Source: Longimicrobium sp.
Lineage (GTDB): Bacteria > Gemmatimonadota > Gemmatimonadetes > Longimicrobiales > Longimicrobiaceae
Length of the DNA stretch: 60,880 bases
Assembly: GCA_036377595.1 (NCBI GenBank)
Contig: DASUYB010000090.1
Location: forward strand, 1 to 60,880
Direction: 5' to 3'
Part shown: positions 23,742-32,148 of the stretch, in pieces
Numbering within the stretch: the first letter of the stretch is position 1
Layout of the letters: the number at the start of each line of letters is the position of its first letter
Translations under genes and position numbers: made by a program
Notes under the pieces: generated by a model
Databases searched by the model: none
Seen by the model: only the letters and a program-made list of their open reading frames with translations
Told to the model about the DNA's origin: nothing

Positions 23742-24650
23742 TCACTCCGTCGGAGTCGCCTTGGCGGGCATGGACTTGATGAACATCCACACGGCGCGGA
23801 TCTCGTCGTCGGTCATGCGGCCCGACGAGGCCCAGGGCATCGGCGCGCGGATGGCGCTGCCGTTGGGGCGCTTGCCGGTGCGCAGCGCGTTGAAGAAGTC
23901 CTGCTCCGTCCAGGTGCGCAGCTCGCCCGCGGGCGTCAGGTTCGCCGGCGGCGGCTCGTCGGGGCCGTGGCCTTGCGCGGCGCCGGCCAGGTCGGCGCCG
24001 TGGCACCCCGTGCACCCGCCGATGGTCGCCAGGTACTTGCCGTACTCCAAGGTCACGCCCGGTGCGACGGGGGCCGGACGCGCGGCGGTGTGGCTCATCA
24101 GCTCGGCCGGGAAGAGCGGAAGCTGCCCGGCCAGGTACAGCGCCCGCCCCAGCGCGCGGATGTTGGTCTGCGGCACCTCGCGGTCCACCGGCGGCAGCGT
24201 GCGCATGTAGGCGATCACCGCCTGCACGTCCGCGTCGCTCATCAGCCAGAAGTCGCTGCTGGGCATGACGGCCAGCGCGCGGCCGCGATCGTCCACGCCG
24301 TGGCGGATGGCGCGCTCGAGCTGGCCGTCGCTATAGCGGTTCATCACCCCGCCGCGCCCGCGCGTGAGGTTGCTGGCGTACACCTGCCCCAGCGGCCCCG
24401 CGTCGAACATCAGCTGGCCGCCCAGCCCCTGGCCGTGGCATTCCGCGCACTTGGAGATGGCCTCCACCAGGTGGCGCCCGCGTTCCAGCGCCGCCGGCGA
24501 GGCGTCCGCGCGGAGGGGCGAGACCGCGATCTCGTTGTACGCCTTGCGGAAGCGCACCTCGCTGGCGGCGAACACCACCAGCACGGCCAGCACGATCACC
24601 AGGGCCAGCGAGCCGATGCCGATGCCCGTACGTTTCATCCACTTGCGCAT
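23742..24650 (-). CDS. Diheme cytochrome c, membrane anchored
   Basis: 302-residue protein with an N-terminal membrane anchor (about residues 11-29, IGIGSLALVIVLAVLVVF) and two cytochrome c domains facing the periplasm. Heme-binding motifs are CAECH (68-72) and CTGCH (213-217), with probable axial methionines in the following VMPSSDF and PMPWASSG segments. The arrangement is like the cytochrome subunits of periplasmic dehydrogenases or of terminal electron carriers, but no dehydrogenase gene adjoins, so its electron partner is unknown. GGAGA lies ahead of the ATG. It is monocistronic. Confidence 0.93.
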   Translation of the reverse strand: MRKWMKRTGIGIGSLALVIVLAVLVVFAASEVRFRKAYNEIAVSPLRADASPAALERGRHLVEAISKCAECHGQGLGGQLMFDAGPLGQVYASNLTRGRGGVMNRYSDGQLERAIRHGVDDRGRALAVMPSSDFWLMSDADVQAVIAYMRTLPPVDREVPQTNIRALGRALYLAGQLPLFPAELMSHTAARPAPVAPGVTLEYGKYLATIGGCTGCHGADLAGAAQGHGPDEPPPANLTPAGELRTWTEQDFFNALRTGKRPNGSAIRAPMPWASSGRMTDDEIRAVWMFIKSMPAKATPTE

Positions 24651-25049
24651 GAAGGGAATCTCCGGGAGATGTGGGGGAGATGGGGAACATCACGGCCGGC
24701 GCGGTCCGGGGGGTGCGCCGGGGCGGGATGGATGGGGATGGACCGGGATTGCCGCGCGCCGGACGGCGGCGGATGCGCCGCGCCGGAATCGCTCCCGCGG
24801 CGGGGAGCCGGCGCGGCGGGTACCAGCGTAAACGGACTGCGGCGCCGCGTCAAGGAGATCGGCGGCCGATCCCCAAGCGCCGCCACCAGTTGCGCGCGTT
24901 TGGCGCCGCCGCGGCACCGCCGCAGCATCCCCGTGGCGACGTGCGGCCCGCAGCCGTCAGAAACCCTCGTCGGGCGGCGTTCTCCACGTTATCATCGGGA
25001 TCATCTCCTCTCTTCCCGTCTCCCTTCCCCCAGCCCTCCCGACGCCGCC
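24651..25049. other. Divergent spacer, cytochrome / CarboxypepD_reg genes (399 bp)
   Basis: GC-rich sequence; no gene, repeat family member or clear promoter box recognised. The minus-strand cytochrome promoter and the plus-strand promoter of the three-gene array must both lie here. Confidence 0.4.
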
Positions 25050-25892
25050 ATGAGACCCGCGCTCCGCCGGATGCACGTTGCCGGGATGGCCGCCGCGCTG
25101 CTGCTCGCCGCCGCCTCGCGCGCGTCGGCGCAGGAGGCGGTGCTGGTGCTGCGGGTAACCGCGTCGGAATCGGAGGCGCCGCTGCAGGGCGCGCAGGTGA
25201 GGGTGGACGGCCGCGCCGTTGCCGCCACCGACGCGCAGGGGCAGGCGCGGGTGGCGATCTCGCCCGTGTCGCACCAGGTGGAGGTGACGGCGATCGGCCG
25301 GCATCCCCAGACCTTCACCGCCAGCCTGGCCGCGGGGGAGAGCCAGGACGTGGAGGTGCAGCTCGTTCCCTCCGCCGTGCCCCTGGCGCCGGTGACGGCC
25401 ACCACCACGCCCACGCCGGCGCGCTCGGCGGCGGTGCAGGCGTTCTACGACCGCGCGGCCAACCACAGCAACGGCCGCTTCTACACCCGCGAGTACATCG
25501 AGCAGCGCAGGCCGCAGCAGCTGACGGACCTGCTGCTGGACGGCACCGGGCTGAAGTGGGAGTACAGCACCGGCGGCCATCGCCGGCTCCGCTTCCGCCG
25601 CGCGAACACCGCCAGCCGCATCGGCGGCGCGCGCACCGAGTCCGGCCAGGTGCCCAACGACTGCCCGCCCAAGTGGTACGTGAACGGCTTCCCGTTCGAG
25701 ATGGAGCAGGTGGCGCCGCGCGACCCCTCGCCGGACCTGTGGGTGCACATGGACGAGGTGGAGGGCGTGGAAGTCTACCCCGATCTCCCGCCCATCCAGT
25801 ACGGCGGCCTGGGCGCGTCGTGCGGCGTCATCCTGATCTGGCTGCGCGGCGACGCCCGGACGCCGCCGCCCGCCCCATCGCCTCAGCCATGA
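25050..25892 (+). CDS. CarboxypepD_reg / TonB-plug-like secreted protein, array member 1
   Basis: 280 residues. A signal peptide (RMHVAGMAAALLLAAASR, cleavage after ASA) is followed by a carboxypeptidase-regulatory-like beta-sandwich (about residues 27-115; PLQGAQVRVDGRAVAATDAQ, VEVTAIG) and a domain resembling the plug of TonB-dependent receptors: YIEQRRPQQLTDLL, then CPPKWYVNGFPFE and VEGVEVYPDLPPIQYGG followed by CGVILIWLR. In full receptors a beta-barrel of 500 or more residues would follow; here the protein ends. Two conserved cysteines in the plug could form a disulfide. First of three tandem paralogues, probably one operon. Confidence 0.85.
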   Translation: MRPALRRMHVAGMAAALLLAAASRASAQEAVLVLRVTASESEAPLQGAQVRVDGRAVAATDAQGQARVAISPVSHQVEVTAIGRHPQTFTASLAAGESQDVEVQLVPSAVPLAPVTATTTPTPARSAAVQAFYDRAANHSNGRFYTREYIEQRRPQQLTDLLLDGTGLKWEYSTGGHRRLRFRRANTASRIGGARTESGQVPNDCPPKWYVNGFPFEMEQVAPRDPSPDLWVHMDEVEGVEVYPDLPPIQYGGLGASCGVILIWLRGDARTPPPAPSPQP

Positions 25893-25902
25893 GGAGCGGA
25901 AG

Positions 25903-26745
25903 ATGACGATCACCCGGCTTTCCATCCCCCTGCTCGCGGTCTCGCTGACCGCCCTCGCGGCCACGCGCGCGGCGGCGCAGGAGACGGCGCTGGCGGTGAG
26001 GGTGACGATGGCGGAGACGCGGGCGCCGCTGCAGGGCGTGCAGGTGAAGGTCGACGGCCGCAACGCCGCGGTCACCGACGCGCAGGGCGCCGCGCACGTG
26101 GCGGTGCGCGTCGGCAGCCACCGCGTCGAGGTGACGGCGATCGGACGGCGCGGCTTCTCCGACCGCGTGGAGCTCGCGGCGGGAGAGACGCGTGCGATCG
26201 ATGTCGCACTCGCGCCCGAGGCGGTGCCGCTCGATCCGGTGACGGCGACCGCGACCGCGCGCTCGCCGATGCTGCAGGCGTTCTACGACCGCGTGGCCAA
26301 CCACACCAACGGGCGCCTCTACACCCGCGCGTACATCGAGCGGCGCAAGCCGCAGCGCGTGACCGACCTGATCATGGACGGCACGGGGCTGAAGTGGAAC
26401 CAGACCCGCGGCGCTCACCGCCGGCTCCGCTTCCGCCGCGGCTTCTCCGGCAGCGGCGACCGCCTGACGACCAACTCGCCGGTAACGACCGCGGGCTTCA
26501 CGCCGCGCGACTGCCCGCCCAAGTACTACCTGAACGGCACCCCGCTCGACGTGGACCACGCGTCGGAGAACGACCCGTCGCCGGACCTGTTCGTCCACAT
26601 CGACGAGGTGGAGGGGGTGGAGGTGTATTCCGGCAACCCGCCCATCCAGTACGGCGGGCTGGGTGCCTCGTGCGGGGTGATCCTGATCTGGCTGCGCGAG
26701 GACGCCGGCCCGGCCAGTCCCGCCCCGCCATCGCCGCAGCCTTGA
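25903..26745 (+). CDS. CarboxypepD_reg / TonB-plug-like secreted protein, array member 2
   Basis: 280-residue paralogue with the same order: signal peptide (LSIPLLAVSLTALAATRA), regulatory beta-sandwich (PLQGVQVKVDGRNAAVTDAQ), plug-like domain (CPPKYYLNGTPLDVD, VEGVEVYSGNPPIQYGG, CGVILIWLR) and a proline-rich end. Its ribosome-binding site GAGGAGCG overlaps the stop of member 1 ten bases before the ATG, and the same arrangement precedes member 3, so the duplication unit included the short spacer. It is closest to member 3 in the N-terminal half and to member 1 in the plug (LMDGTGLKW-type text). Function unknown. Confidence 0.85.
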   Translation: MTITRLSIPLLAVSLTALAATRAAAQETALAVRVTMAETRAPLQGVQVKVDGRNAAVTDAQGAAHVAVRVGSHRVEVTAIGRRGFSDRVELAAGETRAIDVALAPEAVPLDPVTATATARSPMLQAFYDRVANHTNGRLYTRAYIERRKPQRVTDLIMDGTGLKWNQTRGAHRRLRFRRGFSGSGDRLTTNSPVTTAGFTPRDCPPKYYLNGTPLDVDHASENDPSPDLFVHIDEVEGVEVYSGNPPIQYGGLGASCGVILIWLREDAGPASPAPPSPQP

Positions 26746-26755
26746 GGAGCGGGAG

Positions 26756-27580
26756 ATGACGATCACGCGCGCTTCCATCCCCCTGCTCGCGGCCGCACTG
26801 ATGGCGATCGGCCCGCGCGCGGCGGCGCAGGAGACGGCGCTGGCGGTGAAGGTGACGGCGGCGGAGACGAGGGCGCCGCTGCAGGGCGCGCGGGTGAAGA
26901 TCGACGGCCGCAACGCCGCGGTCACCGACGCGCAGGGCGCCGCGCGGATCGCGGTGCGCGCCGGCACCCACCGCGTGGAGGTGACGGCGATCGGCCGGCG
27001 CGGCTTCTCCGACCGCGTCGAGGTCGCCGCGGGGGAGACGCGCGCCGTCGACGTGGCGCTCGCGCCCGAGGCGGTGCGGCTGGACCCGGTGACGGCGACC
27101 GCGGAGGCGACGCCCGCGCGCTCGCCCATGCTGCAGGCGTTCTACGACCGCGTGCGGAGCCACAGCAGCGGTAAGTTCTTCACGCGCGAGTACATCGCGC
27201 GGCGCAACCCGCAGCAGTTCAGCGACCTGCTGCTGGACCGCACGGGGATGCGCTGGCAGTACACGCGCGGCGGCCACCGCAGGCTCCGCTTCCGCACCGC
27301 GGTGTCGGGCGGCGGTACGCGCGACTGCCCGCCCAGGTATTACATCAACGGCGTACCGTTCGAGGTCGAGACGGTGTCACCCGGGGATCCGTCGCCGGAC
27401 CTGTGGGTGCACGTCGACGAGATCGAGGGGGTGGAGGTGTATCCCCAGCTCCCGCCGATCCAGTACGCCGGCCTGGGCGCGGGATGCGGGGTGATCCTGA
27501 TCTGGCTGCGCGAGGACGCCCGCGGCACCGTCCCCGCCGCGCCGAATCCCCCGCCTCCACCGCCGTCGCCGAATCCCTGA
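26756..27580 (+). CDS. CarboxypepD_reg / TonB-plug-like secreted protein, array member 3
   Basis: 274-residue paralogue: signal peptide (ASIPLLAAALMAIGPRAA), regulatory domain (PLQGARVKIDGRNAAVTDAQ), plug-like domain (YIARRNPQQFSDLLLDRTG, CPPRYYINGVPFEVE, IEGVEVYPQLPPIQYAG, CGVILIWLR) and a C-terminal run of prolines. No barrel follows. It is the last gene of the array; a long inverted repeat (27590-27659) begins ten bases after the stop and probably terminates transcription. Confidence 0.85.
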   Translation: MTITRASIPLLAAALMAIGPRAAAQETALAVKVTAAETRAPLQGARVKIDGRNAAVTDAQGAARIAVRAGTHRVEVTAIGRRGFSDRVEVAAGETRAVDVALAPEAVRLDPVTATAEATPARSPMLQAFYDRVRSHSSGKFFTREYIARRNPQQFSDLLLDRTGMRWQYTRGGHRRLRFRTAVSGGGTRDCPPRYYINGVPFEVETVSPGDPSPDLWVHVDEIEGVEVYPQLPPIQYAGLGAGCGVILIWLREDARGTVPAAPNPPPPPPSPNP

Positions 27581-27589
27581 AAAGAATGG

Positions 27590-27659
27590 CTCACGCAGGG
27601 TTAGCAGGGTCAGCAGTTGAACTGCAGTTTCACTGCTGACCCTGCTAACTCTGCGTGAG
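27590..27659. terminator. Long inverted repeat A, copy 4
   Basis: CTCACGCAGGGTTAGCAGGG pairs with CCCTGCTAACTCTGCGTGAG; the interior is quite different from copies 1-3, yet still complementary. Between convergent genes ending at 27580 and 27710. Confidence 0.7.
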
Positions 27660-27670
27660 CCATTTCAGTT

Positions 27671-27705
27671 CACTCAGGACTTAGGACTTAGGACCCAGGA
27701 CTTCT
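27671..27705. repeat. Tandem heptamer repeat, AGGACTT type, copy 1
   Basis: Units of CTTAGGA and variants, ending at the dioxygenase stop. A longer tract of the same units is at 34819-34949. Confidence 0.75.
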
Positions 27706-27709
27706 TCCT

Positions 27710-28780
27710 TTACTTCAACCTCACCAGCCCCGCCTCGATCTCCTCCCGCTGCCCCGCCAGCCAGGCGGGGACGCGCAGCTCCGTGCCCAGCGTCTCGCGC
27801 GGCTCGTCGACCATGAAGCCGGGACCGTCAGTGGCGATCTCCAGCAGCAGCCCGTCCGGCATCCGGAAGTAGATGCTGCGGAAGTAGTCGCGGTCCATCA
27901 CCGGCGACACCATCACTCCCAGGCTCAGCAGGTGGTCGCGCCACTCCGCGTGCTGCTCGTCGCTCTTCGCGCGGAAGGCCACGTGGTGCGTCTGGCCCAC
28001 CCCGCCGCGCGCCCACTTCCCGTTCTCGGGGAAGCCGAAGAGCGTGAACGCGCTGTGCGGCGCCACCGTCTGCCCGTCGTAGCTGGCCCAGAACCAGTGC
28101 GGAATGCCGGGCGCGTCCTGGTTCACCGTCTTCTTCACCAGCCGCAGGCCCAGCGCGGACTGCAGGAAGTCGTCGGCCTCCTCCACGCCGCGGGTGATGG
28201 CGCTGATGTGGTGCATCCCGTCCAGCGCCATGTCGGGCGTGATCTCCGCCACCGGCTCGGGCCAGGTGCGCGCCTGGATGGCCGCCTCGTCGCGGTGCCC
28301 GCGCAGGTTGCCCTCGCCGGGGATGATCACCGTCTGCCCCAGCGCGTCCGCCGGCTCGTCGAGCGTGTAGCCGGGCCCCTTCGTCGCGATCTCCAGGATC
28401 TGCCCGTCGGGATCGCTGAAGTAGATGCTGTGGAACCAGCGCCGGTCGTACGGCCCGCTCACCGGCACGCCGGCGTCGGTCAGCCGCCGCTTCCACTTCA
28501 GCAGCCCGTCCTCCGTTGCCACGCCCATCGCCACGTGGTGCACCCCGCCGATCCCCCAGCGGCCGCGCGGCGCGTGCGGCCACTCGAAGAAGGTCAGCAG
28601 CGTCCCCGGGCTGCCGACGGGGTCGCCGAAGTACAGGTGGTACGAGCCGGGATCGTCGAAGTTGACCGTGCGCTTCACCAGCCCCAGCCCCAGCACGTTG
28701 CGATAGAAGTCCAGCGTGCGCTGCGCGTTGGCCGACACCATGGTCACGTGGTGCAGCCCGTTCGTGGTCAGCGGTTCCAT
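27710..28780 (-). CDS. Ring-cleaving dioxygenase, VOC family (MhqO-like)
   Basis: 356-residue enzyme built from two pairs of glyoxalase/vicinal-oxygen-chelate modules. Metal-ligand motifs are NGLHHVTM at the start, VHHVAMGV, MHHISAIT in the middle and THHVAFRA; glutamates follow in ILEIATKGPG and LLEIATDGPG. Such Fe(II) enzymes cleave hydroquinones or catechols and protect against quinones (MhqO, LinE-like). A strong ribosome-binding site AGGAGGAGG precedes ATG 28780. The palindrome CTCAGTGCTGAG 24 bp upstream matches one at the adjacent MarR gene, so this gene is probably repressed by that regulator and induced by quinones. Confidence 0.92.
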   Translation of the reverse strand: MEPLTTNGLHHVTMVSANAQRTLDFYRNVLGLGLVKRTVNFDDPGSYHLYFGDPVGSPGTLLTFFEWPHAPRGRWGIGGVHHVAMGVATEDGLLKWKRRLTDAGVPVSGPYDRRWFHSIYFSDPDGQILEIATKGPGYTLDEPADALGQTVIIPGEGNLRGHRDEAAIQARTWPEPVAEITPDMALDGMHHISAITRGVEEADDFLQSALGLRLVKKTVNQDAPGIPHWFWASYDGQTVAPHSAFTLFGFPENGKWARGGVGQTHHVAFRAKSDEQHAEWRDHLLSLGVMVSPVMDRDYFRSIYFRMPDGLLLEIATDGPGFMVDEPRETLGTELRVPAWLAGQREEIEAGLVRLK

Positions 28781-28800
28781 CGTCCCCTCCTCCTCCTGAA

Positions 28801-28818
28801 ATCCTCAGTGCTGAGATA
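28801..28818 (-). promoter_or_regulatory. MhqR-like operator upstream of the dioxygenase
   Basis: Minus strand reads TATCTCAGCACTGAGGAT, a near-perfect palindrome around CTCAGTGCTGAG (28804-28815). The same element is at 29475-29492. The Bacillus MhqR box has the form TATCTC...GAGATA. Confidence 0.7.
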
Positions 28819-28890
28819 CAACTTCGTGGCTCGTCCGCATCGCCATCGGGTTCGATGCGAGACGGTTACTCCATCTGCGCCGCGCCCGCG

Positions 28891-28970
28891 GCCCTCTCCC
28901 TGGCGCTTCGCGCCTGTCCCTCCCCCGAACAGCGCGGGGGAGGGACCTGGGCTCGCTTCGCTCGCGACTC
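28891..28970. repeat. C/G-rich hairpin repeat related to family E
   Basis: CCCTCTCCCTGGCGCTTCG, then CCCTCCCCCGAACAGCG and GGGGGAGGGA, and GCTCGCTTCGCTCGCGA: two hairpins in series between the dioxygenase and MarR genes. Confidence 0.55.
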
Positions 28971-28975
28971 GGCGG

Positions 28976-29476
28976 CTACGGCTCTCCCGTGGGTGCCTCG
29001 GGCGCCGCGGCGCCGTCGAGGACCGCTCGGAGCAGGCGGATGGCGTCGCGCTTCTCGTCCGCGCCCAGGCCGCGGAGCGCGTCGCGGATCGTCTCGGCGT
29101 GGTGCGGGAAGATGCCGGCCAGCAGCGCCTCGCCCTCGGGGGTGAGCGCGGCCAGGCGCGCGCGGCGGTCGCCGGGGCAGTCGCGGCGCTCGACCAGGCC
29201 GCGCTTCTCCAGCCGGTCGACGAGATAGGTGATGCCGCCGCTGGAGACGAGGATGCGGCGCTGCACCTCGTTCAGCAGCATGGGTCCCTTGTGATACAGC
29301 GCCTCCAGCACGCCGAACTCGGCGGTGGTCAGCCCGTGCCGGGCGACGTCGGCCGCCGCCTGGCTGGCGACCGCGTTGTGCGCCCGCGCCAGCGCGATCC
29401 ACAGCCGCAGCGCCAGCGCCGTCTCCTCGTCCCGCACCTCGCCGCCCGCGGCGGCCGCGTCGTCTCGCGTATTCAT
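28976..29476 (-). CDS. MarR-family transcriptional regulator (MhqR-like)
   Basis: 166-residue winged-helix protein. The wHTH region runs from LTTAEFGVLEALYHKGPM through VSSGGITYLVDRLEKRGLV with the wing DCPGDRRARLAALTPEG, the layout of MarR and specifically the MhqR/SarZ-like repressors of quinone-stress genes. It carries no conserved cysteine in the N-terminal helix, so sensing by thiol chemistry is not evident. An operator palindrome touches its own start codon, implying autorepression; the same element lies upstream of the dioxygenase about 200 bp downstream. The reading frame start at 29476 agrees with family length. Confidence 0.92.
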   Translation of the reverse strand: MNTRDDAAAAGGEVRDEETALALRLWIALARAHNAVASQAAADVARHGLTTAEFGVLEALYHKGPMLLNEVQRRILVSSGGITYLVDRLEKRGLVERRDCPGDRRARLAALTPEGEALLAGIFPHHAETIRDALRGLGADEKRDAIRLLRAVLDGAAAPEAPTGEP

Positions 29477-29492
29477 CTCAGTGCTAAGATAA
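29475..29492 (-). promoter_or_regulatory. MhqR-like operator at the MarR gene
   Basis: Minus strand reads TTATCTTAGCACTGAGAT and overlaps the ATG. Half-sites ATCT and AGAT flank CAGTGCT, with the same core TCAGTGCT as at 28801-28818. Confidence 0.7.
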
Positions 29493-29630
29493 CAGGGTCG
29501 TCAAGGGGGCCATCTCGAATGGACGAGGCTCGCGCAGCCGCAGGCGGCCCCCTCCCCCCAGCCCCTCCCCCCGCTGCGCAGGGGAGGGGAGAACCAACGC
29601 CCGCGCTGAGTTGCAGTTCACCTCTCCTGC

Positions 29631-29708
29631 TGTCGGGAGAGGTCGAAAATCTGGAAGGGCCGACACGGGGGTTATGTGTCGGCCCTTCCGGATTTTCGGG
29701 TGAGGGTC
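29631..29708. repeat. Repeat D, copy 2, with variable hairpin
   Basis: CTCTCCTGCTGTCGGGAGAG and CGGGTGAGGGT flank a long hairpin (29646-29697) whose arms start GAAAATCTGGAAGGGCCG. Located just 3' of the MFS gene and may terminate it. Confidence 0.75.
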
Positions 29709-29717
29709 CAGCGACGA

Positions 29718-31292
29718 CTACTCCCCCGCGATCTCCACCTTGTGCCCCGGCCGTCCCGTCCTGAACAGCAGGAGCAGCGGCAGCGCGCCGACGAGGATGG
29801 CCCCGCTCAGCAGGTAGATCTTCTCGAAGGCGAGGACGCTGGCCTGTGCCTGCACCGTGCGCATCAGGATGGCGATGGCCTGCTTCTGGGCGGTCATCGC
29901 GTCCATCCCGCGCGCTACCATCGCGCTGGCCATGCCGGACAGCCGCTGGCGCGTGGTGGCGTCGTACATCGATACGTGCGGCACCAGCATGGCGTACTTC
30001 TCCTGCGTGAAGCGCGTCAGCGCCGACGCCATCACCGCGATGCTGAACGAGCCGCCCAGCTGGCGGAAGAAGTTGTACAGCCCGCTGGCCTGCGCCATGT
30101 CGTCCTGGCCGACCTCCGCCATGGTCAGGTTGGTCAGCGGGATGAACATCATCCCCAGCCCGAAGCCGCGCAGGATCAGCGGCCAGAAGAAGTCGTGCGG
30201 CCCGCTCTGCGTGGTGAGATGCGACAGGTCCCACATCGCCCAGCCGAACAGCGCGGTGCCGAAGACGACCAGGATCCGGTTGTCCATCTGCGACGACAGC
30301 CGCCCCACCAGGGTCATCGCCACCGCCGTGGCCAGCGCGCCGGGGAGGAGCACCACGCCGGTCTGCCACGCGGTCATCCGCAGGTTGCTCTGCAGGAAGA
30401 TGGGGAGGACGAAGACGGAGCCCATCAGCCCCGCGCCCAGAATGATCCCCATCAGCGTGCCCACCGTGAACTGCCCCTGCTTCAGCAGCCGGAAGTCGAT
30501 CACCGGATGGTCCGTGGTCAGCTCGCGCCAGACCAGCAGCACGCCGCCGACCAGGGCGACGGCCGCCAGCATCACCACCAGCCGCGAGTCGAACCAGTCG
30601 TAGCGCTCGCCGCGCTCCAGCATCCACTGCAGCGCGCCCACGCTCACCGTCAGCAGCGCGATCCCGGGAAGGTCGATGGCCCGCCCGCGCGCCGTGGCCC
30701 CCGAGGTGTCGCGCACGTAGGCCATCACCATCAACGCCGCGACGATACCGAGCGGGACGTTGATGAAGAAGATCCACGGCCACGAGTAGTTGTCCGTGAG
30801 CCATCCCCCCAGCGTCGGGCCGAGGGTTGGGCCGACCATCACCCCCAATCCCCACAGCGCCAGTCCCTTCCCCACCTCCTCCTTGGGGAACGCCTCGTAG
30901 AGGATCGCCTGCGACGTCGAAAGGAGCGCGCCGCCGCCGATCCCCTGCACGATGCGCCAGAAGATCAGCGCGTCGAGCGAGCGCGCGGTGCCGCAGAACA
31001 ACGACGCCGCGGTGAAGAGCAGGATGGAGCCCGCGAAGTAGCGCCGCCGCCCGAAGAAGTCCGCCAGCCACCCGGTGAGGGGGATGACGATCACCGAGGC
31101 GACGATGTAGCCGGTGGAGACGAGCGAGATCTCGTCGATCGTGGCCCCCAGCGAGCCCATCATGTTGGGGATGGCCACGTTGACGATCGACGTGTCGATC
31201 ACCTGGAGCATCGACGCCACCGACACCGCCGCGGCGATCAGGTAGCGGTGCGCGTAGGGATCGTGCTCCGTCTGTGCCTGGCGTGCACTCAC
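29718..31292 (-). CDS. MFS drug exporter, DHA2 family (EmrB/QacA-like)
   Basis: 524-residue inner-membrane antiporter with 14 predicted spans. Family motifs seen are DTSIVNVAIPNM in helix 1, GWLADFFGRRR (motif A) after helix 2, RIVQGIGGGALL and GPTLGPTLGGWLTD (motif C of helix 5). DHA2 transporters export drugs, dyes or quinones in exchange for protons, often with an EmrA-type adaptor and TolC; here a TolC homologue is encoded divergently but no EmrA. Its start overlaps the stop of the TetR gene (ATGA), so the two form an operon and TetR probably controls export. Confidence 0.93.
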   Translation of the reverse strand: MSARQAQTEHDPYAHRYLIAAAVSVASMLQVIDTSIVNVAIPNMMGSLGATIDEISLVSTGYIVASVIVIPLTGWLADFFGRRRYFAGSILLFTAASLFCGTARSLDALIFWRIVQGIGGGALLSTSQAILYEAFPKEEVGKGLALWGLGVMVGPTLGPTLGGWLTDNYSWPWIFFINVPLGIVAALMVMAYVRDTSGATARGRAIDLPGIALLTVSVGALQWMLERGERYDWFDSRLVVMLAAVALVGGVLLVWRELTTDHPVIDFRLLKQGQFTVGTLMGIILGAGLMGSVFVLPIFLQSNLRMTAWQTGVVLLPGALATAVAMTLVGRLSSQMDNRILVVFGTALFGWAMWDLSHLTTQSGPHDFFWPLILRGFGLGMMFIPLTNLTMAEVGQDDMAQASGLYNFFRQLGGSFSIAVMASALTRFTQEKYAMLVPHVSMYDATTRQRLSGMASAMVARGMDAMTAQKQAIAILMRTVQAQASVLAFEKIYLLSGAILVGALPLLLLFRTGRPGHKVEIAGE

Positions 31293-31915
31293 GGCCGCAC
31301 CGCCGCGAAGAACATCTCCTCGATCTCCGCCAGCACCGCGCTGTCGCTGCGCGACGCGGCGTGCGGGAAGAGCTCCGGCCGGCCCGACCAGAGCGCGTTC
31401 TGGGTGAAAAGGGCCACCAGCATCCGCCCCGCCGCGCGCGGGTCGACGGCGCGCAGCTCGCCGGACGCGATCCCGCGCTCCACGATGCGGGCCACGAACT
31501 CCACCGTGGTCCCCGCGATCTCGTCGGCGTAGAAGCGGGTGAGCTCGGGGAACTGGTGCAGCTCGCCCATGATCAGCCGGTAGAGCGCGTGGAATCCGGG
31601 GCCGCGCAGGCGCGCCCAGTAGCCGCGCATGAACTCGCGCAGCAGCTCGGTGGCCGTCCCCTCGCGGTCGGGCGGGAGGATGCCGACCGTGGCCTCGCGC
31701 ACGCGGTGGCGCACCAGCTCGCGGAAGAGCTCGTCCTTGCCGGAGAAGTAGTGGTAAAGCGTGCCCTTCCCCACGCCCGCGCGCGCCGCGATCTCGTCGA
31801 TGCGCGCGCCGGCCAGTCCCTGCTCGGCGAACACCTCCAGCGCGGCCTGCAGGATCTCGCGCGGCCGGTCCTCGGGCCTGCGGCGCCAGCGCGGCTCCGC
31901 CTGCATCATCGTCAT
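31289..31915 (-). CDS. TetR-family transcriptional regulator
   Basis: 208-residue repressor-type protein. The N-terminal HTH reads AALEVFAEQGLAGARIDEIA and AGVGKGTLYHYFSGKDELF, textbook TetR; the C-terminal ligand-binding half is variable. It is co-transcribed with the MFS exporter (4-bp overlap) and divergent from tolC-adaptor-RND, whose promoter it may also control. A GACT-N4-AGTC palindrome at 31941-31956 lies 26 bp upstream of the start. ATG 31915 was chosen; the frame continues to 31969 but would then read through the palindrome. Confidence 0.92.
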   Translation of the reverse strand: MTMMQAEPRWRRRPEDRPREILQAALEVFAEQGLAGARIDEIAARAGVGKGTLYHYFSGKDELFRELVRHRVREATVGILPPDREGTATELLREFMRGYWARLRGPGFHALYRLIMGELHQFPELTRFYADEIAGTTVEFVARIVERGIASGELRAVDPRAAGRMLVALFTQNALWSGRPELFPHAASRSDSAVLAEIEEMFFAAVRP

Positions 31916-31940
31916 TTCCCGACCCTCTTCAACCGATTTA

Positions 31941-31956
31941 TCGACTGGTGAGTCAA
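31941..31956. promoter_or_regulatory. Probable TetR operator
   Basis: TCGACTGGTGAGTCAA: GACT and AGTC half-sites around a 4-bp centre in the divergent TetR/tolC spacer, with a second ACTTGACG half-like element just beyond. Confidence 0.5.
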
Positions 31957-32148
31957 TTACTTGACGCACCCGGCTTAACGTGCAAACTTTCTTGTTTGTC
32001 GTCTGTATACAGTCCGTCGAAGCGTCCTTGCGTATTCGACCGGCGGGTAGAATACACCCGTTTCCCCCGAAGGTGCAACCCGTCGCCGGGGGAAGCGGGT
32101 CAGACGTTCTCCACCATCACGGTCCATCCCCAGCGCTATCCTAAGGGC

